Below are positions 34,155-42,537 of a DNA stretch of 64,000 nt, one piece after another; position 1 is the stretch's first letter; every line of letters starts with the position of its first letter. Location: positions 12,218 through 76,217 of the forward strand of contig CAMDBM010000006.1 in NCBI GenBank assembly GCA_945889085.1. The letters are read 5' to 3'. Origin of the DNA: WLJO01 sp945889085. Lineage in GTDB: Bacteria; Actinomycetota; Acidimicrobiia; Acidimicrobiales; Ilumatobacteraceae. The notes under the pieces are model-generated. The model saw nothing but the letters and a program-made list of their open reading frames with translations, was not told where the DNA came from and searched no databases. The position numbers and the translations under genes are program-made.

Positions 34155-35297
34155 TTACAGGCAGGTGTAGAGCGTGTCGATGAGCGCCCGGTTGCGGCTG
34201 CTCTGCCACCTTGGGATCACGTGGTTCATCACGTAGCCGAGTGCCACACCGGTGTCGGGATCGGCGAGGCCAACAGCGCCGCCGGTGCCGAAGTGGCCAA
34301 AGCTGTTCGGGCCTGGGCTGAAGGGCCGGCGCGCTGTGGTGGGCTGGAAGCCGAGGCCGAACGACATCTCGTCGTTGAGCATCGGGCAGTACCCGATGGA
34401 CTGCGGGTGCGATGCCTCGTGCAGCAGCGCGGGGGACAACAGCGGATCGTCGCCGAGCAGTGCTGCGTAGAACGCGGCCACACCCCTCGCCGTGCCGTGA
34501 CCGCTCGTGGAGGGGATGCCGCTCGCCCGCCACTCGGGAGTGTTGACGAGACCGATTGACGAGTAACCCGGCGGGTTGAAGTGGGCAAGGGCGCTCATCA
34601 GGAGGTCACCCTCCAGGCCGTCGAACACTGACGGGGCGAGCGCACCACGCGGTGCCCAGATCACCTCGGCGCAACGGAGTTGTTCCTCGTGGGGGACACC
34701 GAACCACACGTCGAGCCCGCGCTCAGCCCGAAGGCGCGCGAAGCGGGCGCCGGGCATCTCTCCGGTGACGCGCCGGACGATCTCGCCCACGAGGTGACCG
34801 TAGGAGTTCGTGTGATAGGCGTGGCGGGTGCCGATGGGCCACCATGCAGGAGTTGCCGCAAGCGCAGCGGTCATGGTTTCCCACTGCCAGAGGTCATCGT
34901 CAGTGAGCAGTGTGCGGATCGCCGGTACGGCCGCCTGGTGCGACAGCGCATGGCGAACGGTGACGGCCTCCTTGCCGCCCTCGGCGAACTCGGGCCAGAA
35001 CTCGCCAACTCGTGTGTCGAGCGAGAGCACCCCCTCGTCGACGAGTTGCAGCACGAGCGTCGCGCCGAGCGCCTTGCCGACCGAATAGAAGTTCACCAGG
35101 GTGTCGGCCTGCCAAGGGATGGTGCACGCCTCGTCCTGCCAGCCACCAACGAGGTCAACGACCACCTCGCCAGCGACGATGATGGAGACCGCAGCGCCCA
35201 CCTCACCGTGCTCGGCAAAGTTCGCGGCAAACGCGTCACGCACTGCTGCGAAACGCGGCTCGCAGTATCCGGAAATCGGTGCGTCCACAGACCACAT
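34155..35297 (-). CDS. serine hydrolase, beta-lactamase class C/esterase fold
   Basis: 380 residues. Ser72-x-x-Lys75 (YSVGKALGA) is the nucleophile motif, the Tyr motif is in AYHTNSYGHLVGEIVRRVTG, and FGHFGTGGA near the end is the third motif (HxG class). This set is typical of EstA/LACTB-like esterases rather than true beta-lactamases. No signal peptide was seen, so it is cytosolic. The substrate is probably an ester. ATG 35297 (MWSVDAPISGY) fits the domain start; ATG 35321 is possible. Confidence 0.9.
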   Translation of the reverse strand: MWSVDAPISGYCEPRFAAVRDAFAANFAEHGEVGAAVSIIVAGEVVVDLVGGWQDEACTIPWQADTLVNFYSVGKALGATLVLQLVDEGVLSLDTRVGEFWPEFAEGGKEAVTVRHALSHQAAVPAIRTLLTDDDLWQWETMTAALAATPAWWPIGTRHAYHTNSYGHLVGEIVRRVTGEMPGARFARLRAERGLDVWFGVPHEEQLRCAEVIWAPRGALAPSVFDGLEGDLLMSALAHFNPPGYSSIGLVNTPEWRASGIPSTSGHGTARGVAAFYAALLGDDPLLSPALLHEASHPQSIGYCPMLNDEMSFGLGFQPTTARRPFSPGPNSFGHFGTGGAVGLADPDTGVALGYVMNHVIPRWQSSRNRALIDTLYTCL

Positions 35298-35336
35298 CGT
35301 CGCACGGCGAACGCTCTGCATGACATCCTGTGAGGT

Positions 35337-35648
35337 GTGGCCATCTTTGTTGACGAACCGATCTGGTGGTTCAAGGGGCGCAAGTGGTGCCACATGGTGA
35401 GCGACGTGAGTCTTGAGGAACTGCACGAGTTTGCGGAGAACCTCGGGATCCCGCGCCGCGGCTTCCAGGGTGACCACTACGACATCCCCGAGGACTTGCG
35501 CCCGGATGCTGTGGGTGCTGGCGCCTCAGAGGTAGCCGGCAGGGAACTGCTGCGGCGCCTGCAGGCGGCCGGGTTGCGGCTGACCCCGGCGCAACGCAGG
35601 GAGCGCTTCGGCGCCATTCAGTACCCGGAGGCCGAGCGCATCGAGTAG
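35337..35648 (+). CDS. DUF4031 domain protein
   Basis: 103 residues. The sequence VDEPIWWFKGRKWCHMVSDVSLEELHEFAENLGIPRRGFQGDHYDIPEDLR is the DUF4031 domain, a small protein common in actinobacteria and sometimes linked to nucleic-acid or ADP-ribose-related enzymes. Key conserved residues are Trp, His and Asp of this block; no chemistry has been assigned. The GTG at 35337 starts 39 bases from the divergent hydrolase start. Confidence 0.87.
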   Translation: MAIFVDEPIWWFKGRKWCHMVSDVSLEELHEFAENLGIPRRGFQGDHYDIPEDLRPDAVGAGASEVAGRELLRRLQAAGLRLTPAQRRERFGAIQYPEAERIE

Positions 35649-35670
35649 CGCTGCGACCCACTGGGGGCTA

Positions 35671-36150
35671 TCAGGGCGGTGAGACATCCGGCCAGCGCGA
35701 CGGTTCGCCGGCCAACGGTGAGACTGCCACCTGCAGTTGCTCGTTGCACACGAACCACTCGAGCAGTTCCACGCCGACACTGCCGATGAGGTGGTCGAGC
35801 AGGAACCAACGCTGCACGTCCTCGACCTCGAAACCCTGGCCGGGTCGGGACGTGACGAGCAAGACGTGTGTGGCCTCCTGCTCCTCGCCGACCACAGCGG
35901 CGAGATCGGCGATGCCGAGTACGTCGTCGGGGCGGGCTGCGCCCTCCACCACGATGCACAGGAGCGGGAGGTAGTCCGCGTCCACGAACAATGCAGCCGT
36001 TTCACGGCTGAGCGGCTCGGTGAGCACGAGCTCCACGTGGGCAAGGGCCTGCTCGAGATTTCGTACGGGTGTGCGCTGGGCGGGCCCGACCGCAGTGGTG
36101 TAGCGGCTCGGGCGATGGCTGGCGCGGTGAGGGTGACGGCGGCGGGACAT
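35671..36150 (-). CDS. degenerate RadC/JAB-like protein
   Basis: 159 residues. After a basic N-terminus (MSRRRHPHRASHRPSR), residues 50-145 follow the RadC/JAB pattern: ALFVDADYLPLLCIVVEG, a middle helix, then THVLLVTSRPGQGFEVEDVQRWFLLDHLIGSVGVELLEWFV. Where RadC has the metal-binding HxHPSGxxxPSxxD, this protein has SRPGQGFEVED, so the zinc ligands are missing and it is unlikely to be a metalloprotease. The match is by eye. GGGAGG is just before ATG 36150. Confidence 0.6.
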   Translation of the reverse strand: MSRRRHPHRASHRPSRYTTAVGPAQRTPVRNLEQALAHVELVLTEPLSRETAALFVDADYLPLLCIVVEGAARPDDVLGIADLAAVVGEEQEATHVLLVTSRPGQGFEVEDVQRWFLLDHLIGSVGVELLEWFVCNEQLQVAVSPLAGEPSRWPDVSPP

Positions 36151-36219
36151 GGTGACCTCCCGGGTTGGAACTCGGGGAAGCCGGCTGCGATGCAACCTAC
36201 GCGCGGGGTGTGACGGGGC

Positions 36220-37131
36220 TCAGCGGAAGCTGTTCATGCCGTGCCGCGACACGACGAGAGCGATGATGACCGAGACGGCTGCGACCGCCACGGGCGCCGC
36301 CCATGCTGCCCAGCGGGGCAGGCGGCGGTGGTGAGGAGCGAGCATCACTGCACCGCACGCTGCGCCGCCCACGAGCCCTCCGAGATGACCACCGATGGAG
36401 ATACCTCCGATGGTGAACGTGAGCACGAGGTTGAGGAGGATCATCGTGCCGATGCTGGACTGCATGAGGGGCACACCCCGCTGGCGCAGCCCGACGGCGG
36501 AGGCACCGAGCAGGCCGAAGATCGCACCCGACGCGCCTGCGGTCAGCCCGAGGCTCGGTTGCAGCATGAGCGCCCCAGCCGTGCCGGCGAGCAGCGACGC
36601 GAAGTAGAGCGCAAAGAACTTGGTGCGACCGAGCGCGGGCTCCACAAACCTGCCGAGGAAGTACAGGCTGATCATGTTCATCAACAGGTGAGCGACCCCG
36701 AAGTGGGTGAAGCCGGAGGTGATCAGCCGCCACCACTCGCCCTTGTCGACGAAGTATCGGTTCACGGCGAGGTCGTATTGGCCGCGGTGGATCGTGCGGT
36801 TCACCAGCGGGGAACTGAATGTGTAGACGCCGACGGCGACGTTGACCGCAATGAGCAGGAAGGTGCCGGCATTGCCGCCGCGGGTGGCGTTCCATCGCCG
36901 GATCCGCTCCGGTGCTGCGGGCCGCCCGACCTTTGCGCAGTCGGGGCAGAGCGATCCGACCGAACCGCTAACGAGACAGTCGTTGCACGCAGTCCGCTCA
37001 CAACGGGTACAGCGGCGGAAGGCCGGCCGGTTCGGATGGCGGAAACAGATGGTGGCCTCGTGGCCGGGGCCGCTGCTGTCTGGCGGGGGCGGCGCAACCG
37101 GCGGTGGCGGTGGCGGCGGGAGCGAACTCAC
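36220..37131 (-). CDS. rhomboid family intramembrane serine protease
   Basis: 303 residues from GTG 37131. A Pro-rich start (PPPPPPP) leads to a B-box-like zinc domain (CFRHPNRPAFRRCTRCERTACNDC, then LCPDCAK). Six or seven helices follow. The rhomboid active site is present: Ser of AGASGAIFG and His of GGHLGGL, with HLLMNMISLYFLGRFVE and the membrane loop in between. It cleaves membrane proteins within the bilayer. The GTG overlaps the TGA of the DUF971 gene as GTGA, so the two are coupled; the longer ORF up to 37221 would overlap that gene. Confidence 0.92.
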   Translation of the reverse strand: MSSLPPPPPPPVAPPPPDSSGPGHEATICFRHPNRPAFRRCTRCERTACNDCLVSGSVGSLCPDCAKVGRPAAPERIRRWNATRGGNAGTFLLIAVNVAVGVYTFSSPLVNRTIHRGQYDLAVNRYFVDKGEWWRLITSGFTHFGVAHLLMNMISLYFLGRFVEPALGRTKFFALYFASLLAGTAGALMLQPSLGLTAGASGAIFGLLGASAVGLRQRGVPLMQSSIGTMILLNLVLTFTIGGISIGGHLGGLVGGAACGAVMLAPHHRRLPRWAAWAAPVAVAAVSVIIALVVSRHGMNSFR

Positions 37132-37433
37132 GCAGGCAGTCCGTCGTGCCAGCGACGCATGGCGTCCCACGAGTAGATGCCGGCCTCGTGTCCATCGGAC
37201 CACCGAACCGACAGTCCCCACGCCCCAACCAGTTCGGCATCGGTGATGGTCGGCCCCGGCGAGCCTGCCGGGAGCGAGAACGGTTCGCGCCCCTGCTCAC
37301 GAGCGCCACGGCAACCGGCGCAGGGGCAGGCCCGGCGCAGTTCGTCCAGGGCGAAAGCAGCAGTCACGCCGTCGTCGTACACGACGCTGACGGAACGCTG
37401 GCGGTCCACGGTGACATCGACAACTTCGGCCAT
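37128..37433 (-). CDS. DUF971 domain protein
   Basis: 101 residues. The block VVYDDGVTAAFALDELRRACPCAGCRGARE, then AELVGAWGLSVRWSDGHEAGIYSWDAMRRW, is the DUF971 domain, the N-terminal domain of gamma-butyrobetaine hydroxylases that is also found alone in bacteria. CxxC of PCAGC may bind metal. It is often linked to Fe-S or metal homeostasis genes, but no role is proven. It overlaps the downstream rhomboid gene by four bases. Confidence 0.88.
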   Translation of the reverse strand: MAEVVDVTVDRQRSVSVVYDDGVTAAFALDELRRACPCAGCRGAREQGREPFSLPAGSPGPTITDAELVGAWGLSVRWSDGHEAGIYSWDAMRRWHDGLPA

Positions 37434-37505
37434 GACGACCGAGACGGTATCGCCGCCCGGCCGCCTTTGGGCCTCGGCGTCCTTCGCCAGCGGCCACCAC
37501 ACCCT

Positions 37506-38648
37506 ATGCTCCGCAACGTGACAGGTACCCTCATTGCCACCATCGTGCCCGTGGTGCTGCTGCTTGGCATCGTGGCACTCGGGCGCGGGGGATGGCGTAC
37601 CGCTCCGCTGATCGCAATCGGTCTGTTGTGGGGGTTCGGCTCCACCTGGCTCATCGTGGACGTCAACGATGCGTGGGCCCGGAAGTTCACGCTGGCCTCG
37701 CTGTTCGTGGTGGGTGCACCGATCATCGAAGAGATCGGTAAATCATTGCTCTCGCCGGTGCTCACGGGCATGCGCCGCTGCTCATGGTTCGTCGATGGAG
37801 CGGTGATCGGTCTCGCTGCGGGTACCGGGTTCGCCATCCGGGAGAACTGGGTGTACCTCGATCGCAACAAGGCTGAAGCGGTCTCGCTCGCCTTTGCCCG
37901 TGTCACCTCCACCAACCTCATGCACGCAGGGTGCAGTGCCATCGTCGGCGCTGCCCTCGCCGCCGCCGCCCGCCGCGGCATCCTCACCCGGGTCGGCCTG
38001 TTCGTTGCGGGTCTCGCACTCGCCATGGGCATCCATTCGGGCTTCAACCGGCTCACCCGTGTGTCGCAGCCTTCGGCCCTCATCATCACGTTGGTCGGCG
38101 TGCTTGCCTTCGTCTACGCGGTCGGCATCGTGGCGCTCGGTATCCCGGTGTCGGCCCGTTGGGCCCGCAAGGACATGAAGGCCCGCGGCCTCAGCGCGAG
38201 CGAGCAGGTGGCACTTGCGGGCGGCAGTTCGGTGGATGACCTGCTCGACGAGTTCGAGCACCGATTCGGCTCGGCGGCCGGCGAGGCTGCCGGCGATCTC
38301 ATCGCGCTTCAGCGCCGCATCGGCATCCTCAGCCGTGGCGGGACAAGCGATGACCGGGGCATCGCAGCGCTCACCGAACAGGCCGACGACCTGCGCCGCC
38401 GAATCGGTGTGTTCCCGATGATGTGGCTGCGCTCTCACCTGCCGGTAAACCCCTCGGAGTCCGGCCTGTTCGCGGACCTCGGTGCGTCGGTTACCGATAC
38501 GGCTGGAGCGGGCGCACCCGCGGGACTCTGGGCGAACCTCGGCGCTACCACGAACGATCTGCCGCCACCGGCCGGCAACACGCTGCCACCCCCCTCGGGC
38601 GGGCTGTGGGGTGCGGTGAACAACCCGCCACAGGCGGACCAGGAGTAG
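37506..38648 (+). CDS. PrsW family intramembrane metalloprotease
   Basis: 380 residues. The membrane half (residues 1-235) has seven or eight helices. EE-x-x-K (E75, E76, K79) in PIIEEIGKSLLSP, GTGFAIRENWVY, MHAGCSA and GIHSGFNR form the PrsW motif set, thought to bind metal. The soluble C-terminal 150 residues are hydrophilic (ARKDMKARGLS, then LLDEFEHRFGSAAGEA, and a Pro-rich end). PrsW-type enzymes cut anti-sigma factors or other membrane proteins; the target is unknown. It starts next to the divergent DUF971/rhomboid pair. Confidence 0.9.
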   Translation: MLRNVTGTLIATIVPVVLLLGIVALGRGGWRTAPLIAIGLLWGFGSTWLIVDVNDAWARKFTLASLFVVGAPIIEEIGKSLLSPVLTGMRRCSWFVDGAVIGLAAGTGFAIRENWVYLDRNKAEAVSLAFARVTSTNLMHAGCSAIVGAALAAAARRGILTRVGLFVAGLALAMGIHSGFNRLTRVSQPSALIITLVGVLAFVYAVGIVALGIPVSARWARKDMKARGLSASEQVALAGGSSVDDLLDEFEHRFGSAAGEAAGDLIALQRRIGILSRGGTSDDRGIAALTEQADDLRRRIGVFPMMWLRSHLPVNPSESGLFADLGASVTDTAGAGAPAGLWANLGATTNDLPPPAGNTLPPPSGGLWGAVNNPPQADQE

Positions 38649-38753
38649 CCGGGGCACAGGTTGCTGCCCGGGACGGGCGGGCGCGATACCGTGAGGAAAC
38701 AGTCGTCGGGCCGCGACGTTCGGCGCAGAGTTGGTTGACCAGAGGAGGACGCC

Positions 38754-38960
38754 ATGTTGTGCGCCCAATGCGAGGAAACTGCACGAGGTTGTTGCCGGTT
38801 CTGCGGGCGGGCTGTCTGCTCATCGCACCAGCAGCCGCTTCCGTACATCATCGGGCTCTTTGCAGCAGACCCCACCAAGGCGATCGTCGTCGGCGGGGCA
38901 CTGTGGTGCGGCGCCTGCCGCCCGCAGCCCGAGCCGATTGCCATGCCGGAGTTGCGATGA
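38754..38960 (+). CDS. small double zinc-finger protein
   Basis: 68 residues: C3-x2-C6, then CCRFCGRAVCSSH, then CGAC near the end, enough ligands for two zinc ions in a B-box or FYVE-like arrangement. A strong GAGGAGG precedes ATG 38754. Its TGA overlaps the ATG of the next gene (ATGA at 38957-38960), so the two are coupled. Function unknown; an adaptor or regulator is the likeliest. Confidence 0.85.
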   Translation: MLCAQCEETARGCCRFCGRAVCSSHQQPLPYIIGLFAADPTKAIVVGGALWCGACRPQPEPIAMPELR

Positions 38961-39307
38961 GCGAGCAGAAGGTTCCCGGCGCAGGGCTATTCAGCGGGCT
39001 CTCGGACAAGATCCAGGCCGCTGAGTCCGCTGAGTCCAAGCCCACGATGAACATGGCGGCGCTCCTCGAGTTGCCTGCTGAACAGCGCAAGATCGTCCGG
39101 CACCTCCTGCGCGCCGACTCTCCGCCCACGGTTGAGGAGACCGCAGCGGCACTCGAGATGACTGTTGAGGACGTGACTGTCGAGGTAGGCCGACTCACGC
39201 TCATCGGCCTTGTGGAGAAAGCCGACGGGCGCCTGCGCGCGATCGCTGGTTGGCGCTCGAGCCGCTTGCCACCCGGCGGTGTGTGGTCCAGTCTCGGCGG
39301 TCTCTAG
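38957..39307 (+). CDS. winged-helix-like small protein
   Basis: 116 residues. The first 35 residues are flexible (SAESKPTMN). Residues about 40-95 look like a winged helix-turn-helix: ELPAEQRKIVRHLLRADSPPTVEETAAALEMTVEDVTVEVGRLTLIGLVEKADGRL. The C-terminus is basic and Gly-rich. It may bind DNA, or serve as a protein interaction domain with the zinc protein with which it is translationally coupled. No family name is recognised. Confidence 0.8.
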   Translation: MSEQKVPGAGLFSGLSDKIQAAESAESKPTMNMAALLELPAEQRKIVRHLLRADSPPTVEETAAALEMTVEDVTVEVGRLTLIGLVEKADGRLRAIAGWRSSRLPPGGVWSSLGGL

Positions 39308-39401
39308 TCACACTTCGGGGGCGTCGGTGCCCCACGTTGTACGGTTCACTAACAATTATTGGTTTCGGACCGGGGTGCTTCCTTGTTCTGGGGTATGAAG
39401 A

Positions 39402-42400
39402 ATGAGGCGCACGATGGACGAAAAGCCGCTGGGTTCGGGGTTGACCGGGATGCAGGAGGGTGGTGTTGCCGGCGGCGGACGTACGTCGAGCCGCCAGGAC
39501 CGTCGCCACAAGAAGATCCTCTGGGGATCGATCGTCGGAGGTGTGGTCGTTGTCGGCGCCACGATCGCCGTCGTGCTCGGCGCAACGAGTGAGAGATTCG
39601 GATCGATCACGGGCGCCTCGGGCGCTACCGGCGTAACCGGGGCCAGTGCTCCATCGACGAGTGCCATCGTCGGCGCAGCAGCAGCGGAGCTCCTCGCAAA
39701 GTTCCCCGCCAAGAGCATCTCGGCCGGCAGTGTTCAGCTCGGGGACAACGTTGCGGTCACGTCAATGACGGTCGCCAAGAACAGTGACGGGTCGTTCTCC
39801 GGGACAGGAACGGTGACGATCGGTGGCTCGATAGGCGTCAATGTGAGCGCCACCATTACCGACGGGTCGAACTGGTCGCTCACCGTCGCGTCCGGAAGCG
39901 TTCAGCCCTTCAAGGTCGGTACGACAGGTATCTCGGTCGACCCGTCCACCCTCTCGGGCACGATTTCCGATGCGGGAGGCACGATCACCTGGAACCTCAC
40001 GGGCACGACGGTCACGTGGCCGATCGCCACGGGTGCCTCGCTCACCACCAACTTCTCCCTCGGAAACACCTGTCCGTTCGGTGACTCGACGAAGTGTCCC
40101 TCCGGCGACAACCTGTATCTCGGCCTGCCCAGCGGTTCGCTCGCGATCTCGGGCCTCCCGACGGTGAACCTCGCCGGTGGCGTGACGATCGACGGCACGT
40201 GGGCCCGGCTCGAGGGCACGGCGAATGCTTCGGCATCCCTCAGTGTCGCCGGCGCGAGCGTGTCGATGAGCAAACCGTTCCTAACCGTTTGGCGCGGTTC
40301 GCGCAGCGACTCGTACGACCCGAACATGGTGATGCCCGACACCTCGGCGCTCAGCAATGGCACGAACCTCGAACTGTGCGGCAACTTCGCCATCACGGTT
40401 CCGTCCCTCGTGAACGAGGCGACGGGCGGATGTCTTCGCTGGACCCCGAACGGCGTCGTTCTTGGCCAGGTTGGCCTCGGCTCGGGTATGACCCTGAGCG
40501 GCGGCACCGCGCCGAGCGGTACGAGCACCGATATCAAGGGCTTCGGCTGGAGCACCTTGAGTACAGAAGACATCGGCAAGATCTCGCTGCCCGACGGCGG
40601 CATTCCCGGCGCGATCAGTTTCAGCGGTGTGGCAACCAAACTGTTCCCGTCCACGCTCTCGCTCGGCGGCAAGGCGAACCTACCTGGCCTCGTTGGGTCA
40701 GCACTCGGTCTCGGGTCGAACCCGCTCAGCATCGACGTCACCGGTCAGGTCACGTCGAACTCCATCGCCCTGCAGGGCACCGTGCCGGTCACCATCAACT
40801 TCGGTAACGAGCCGTTCAAGGTGAGCGTGCAGCAGATGACGCTCGGTCTGTCGGCAGGCGTCGGACAGGGCCTCTCCATGACCCTCGGCACGCAGAGCGA
40901 TGTGACGCTCGGTTACGGGTCGAGTGCCCGGGTGGTCAAGTCGAGTCTCACGCTGCAGGCAGCAACCGCCCCCGCTGTGGGGTTCACCCTGTCGCTCAGC
41001 GCTATTGGCACTCCCGGTGGTGGGGACACGATGGACGGTCTCACACCGTCCACCCGGCTAGCGCATCCCAGTCAGGCGACCTATCTCGTACCGAACATGT
41101 TCGGCATCGATGGCCTCAACCTCTGGAGCCTCACCGGTCAGATCGGGTGGCAGGGAGCATCGCCGTCCATCGCGCTCGGCACCGCCACCTACCTCAACCC
41201 GTTGGGTTCCTCCACGAAGAGCGTGATGCAGTGCACCGGATCGTGCGATGACGCAGACTGGATGATCGGCAACCTGCTGCTCGACGTGAGTCTGAGCAAC
41301 CCGTGCTTTGCCTACTCTTTCGACGGCAACAGCGGCGGCGGCTCCATCGGCATCGACGGCGGTGTCTTGAGTGCAACCAAGTTCCAGATCGGCATGTCAC
41401 CCAATGGATGCAGCCTGAACGCGGGAGGCACCACGGTCACCCTGCCGAAGGCGTTCGCCGGCTTTGCGTTCTCGGCCAACTTCGGCACCGCGACGGTGAA
41501 CGTAGCCACCCAGGTGAGTACCGACGGTTTCGTGTTCAACGCAGCACTCGGCAACGTGACCATCGGCGGCTTCAAGCTCACGAACCTCTCGCTGAATGTC
41601 GCCATCAATTCCACGTCCAGCTCGGTCGTGTTCGATGCTCTCATGGGGGCAGTGAACTTCGGTTCGCTCGCGCTGCATGCTGACATGAGTGCAGACGCGA
41701 ACGGTATGAGCTGGAATGTGACCGGCGACATCTGCACGGACCAGACCAAGCAGTACTGCGACCCTGCGGCTATCGCCGGGGGTCTCGGGGCACAGAGCAC
41801 CGGGCCGACATCGCCCGAACCGAGCCGTGACACCTACGGAAACACCCCCACCAGCAGTTCGCAACAGGCCGGCTTCAAGCTGATCAAGCTGCACTTCCAG
41901 CAGAGCGGCAGCGTCTCGGGCGATCCTTCGTCGTGTGCCACCCTAAATACGGCAGTGGACGGTGTCTTCACGCTGTCGAAGTCGACGTACACACTCCTCG
42001 GACCGGGCGACAACGCCAAGCTTCCCGATGGCACAACCTTCGGTGGCTCCAGCTTGAACATCAACTGCAAAGGCATCGTGTCGGCAGGTTTCGGTATCTC
42101 GTTCGAACACACGTCGAGTTACACGAGCGGCTCAACCAAGAAGACGTTGCTCCTGTCGTGGGCGAACGACAGGCTTCAGGGTAGTTACTCGGTGCAGATG
42201 TACCGCCACCTCGACGTGGACAAGAAGAAGTGCTGCGGTGGTTACTACCACTACAACGAGGACGTCTACTTCAGCATCAACGTCGGTGTGGTGATCTCCA
42301 GTACCTACGCAAGTTTCAGCCTCTCGTGCCACATTGACACGGGTCGCCTGAATGGGTGGCTGAGCTTCTTCCTCGACACCACCGGCGACTTCGTCGGCGG

Positions 42401-42467
42401 CGTGCGCATCAGCGTTGACGTCCCCTGGTCCGACAGCACGTATCACGTGGACTGGGGCAACCTGTAG
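39402..42467 (+). CDS. giant membrane-anchored extracellular protein of unknown function
   Basis: 1021 residues. A short basic N-terminus (about 40 residues, ending RRHKK) precedes one transmembrane helix (ILWGSIVGGVVVVGATIAVVLG, residues about 39-60), so the rest is outside the cell. The remaining 950 residues are Gly/Ser/Thr/Val-rich, with short beta-strand-like alternation, about a dozen Cys, and no catalytic motif. Repeated phrases such as SVQLGDNVAVTSMTV and NVTIGGFKLTNLSLNV suggest a beta-solenoid or stacked beta-sandwiches. The C-terminus (KKKCCGGYYHYNEDVYFSINVG) is distinct. It could be a cell-surface fibre, adhesin or sheath protein. The base use looks less GC-rich than its neighbours. 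ATG 39414 is an alternative start. Confidence 0.85.
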   Translation: MRRTMDEKPLGSGLTGMQEGGVAGGGRTSSRQDRRHKKILWGSIVGGVVVVGATIAVVLGATSERFGSITGASGATGVTGASAPSTSAIVGAAAAELLAKFPAKSISAGSVQLGDNVAVTSMTVAKNSDGSFSGTGTVTIGGSIGVNVSATITDGSNWSLTVASGSVQPFKVGTTGISVDPSTLSGTISDAGGTITWNLTGTTVTWPIATGASLTTNFSLGNTCPFGDSTKCPSGDNLYLGLPSGSLAISGLPTVNLAGGVTIDGTWARLEGTANASASLSVAGASVSMSKPFLTVWRGSRSDSYDPNMVMPDTSALSNGTNLELCGNFAITVPSLVNEATGGCLRWTPNGVVLGQVGLGSGMTLSGGTAPSGTSTDIKGFGWSTLSTEDIGKISLPDGGIPGAISFSGVATKLFPSTLSLGGKANLPGLVGSALGLGSNPLSIDVTGQVTSNSIALQGTVPVTINFGNEPFKVSVQQMTLGLSAGVGQGLSMTLGTQSDVTLGYGSSARVVKSSLTLQAATAPAVGFTLSLSAIGTPGGGDTMDGLTPSTRLAHPSQATYLVPNMFGIDGLNLWSLTGQIGWQGASPSIALGTATYLNPLGSSTKSVMQCTGSCDDADWMIGNLLLDVSLSNPCFAYSFDGNSGGGSIGIDGGVLSATKFQIGMSPNGCSLNAGGTTVTLPKAFAGFAFSANFGTATVNVATQVSTDGFVFNAALGNVTIGGFKLTNLSLNVAINSTSSSVVFDALMGAVNFGSLALHADMSADANGMSWNVTGDICTDQTKQYCDPAAIAGGLGAQSTGPTSPEPSRDTYGNTPTSSSQQAGFKLIKLHFQQSGSVSGDPSSCATLNTAVDGVFTLSKSTYTLLGPGDNAKLPDGTTFGGSSLNINCKGIVSAGFGISFEHTSSYTSGSTKKTLLLSWANDRLQGSYSVQMYRHLDVDKKKCCGGYYHYNEDVYFSINVGVVISSTYASFSLSCHIDTGRLNGWLSFFLDTTGDFVGGVRISVDVPWSDSTYHVDWGNL

Positions 42468-42480
42468 CGGTAGCCCCGAC

Positions 42481-42529
42481 GTTCTCGGTCTACCTCGGGC
42501 GACTTGTCCGCCCGGGGTAAACCGAGAAC
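42481..42529. terminator. long hairpin between convergent genes (family member A)
   Basis: A 21-base inverted repeat (42481-42501 with 42509-42529) with two G-U pairs and loop ACTTGTC. It lies between the stop codons of the giant surface protein (+) and the dihydropyrimidinase (-), so it can stop transcription from both sides. Its layout is shared with 52498-52546. Confidence 0.8.
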
Positions 42530-42537
42530 CCGGATGG

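Noticed and set aside
34155..35297. Antibiotic resistance beta-lactamase
   Set aside because: The motif set is that of EstA-like esterases and no signal peptide is present.
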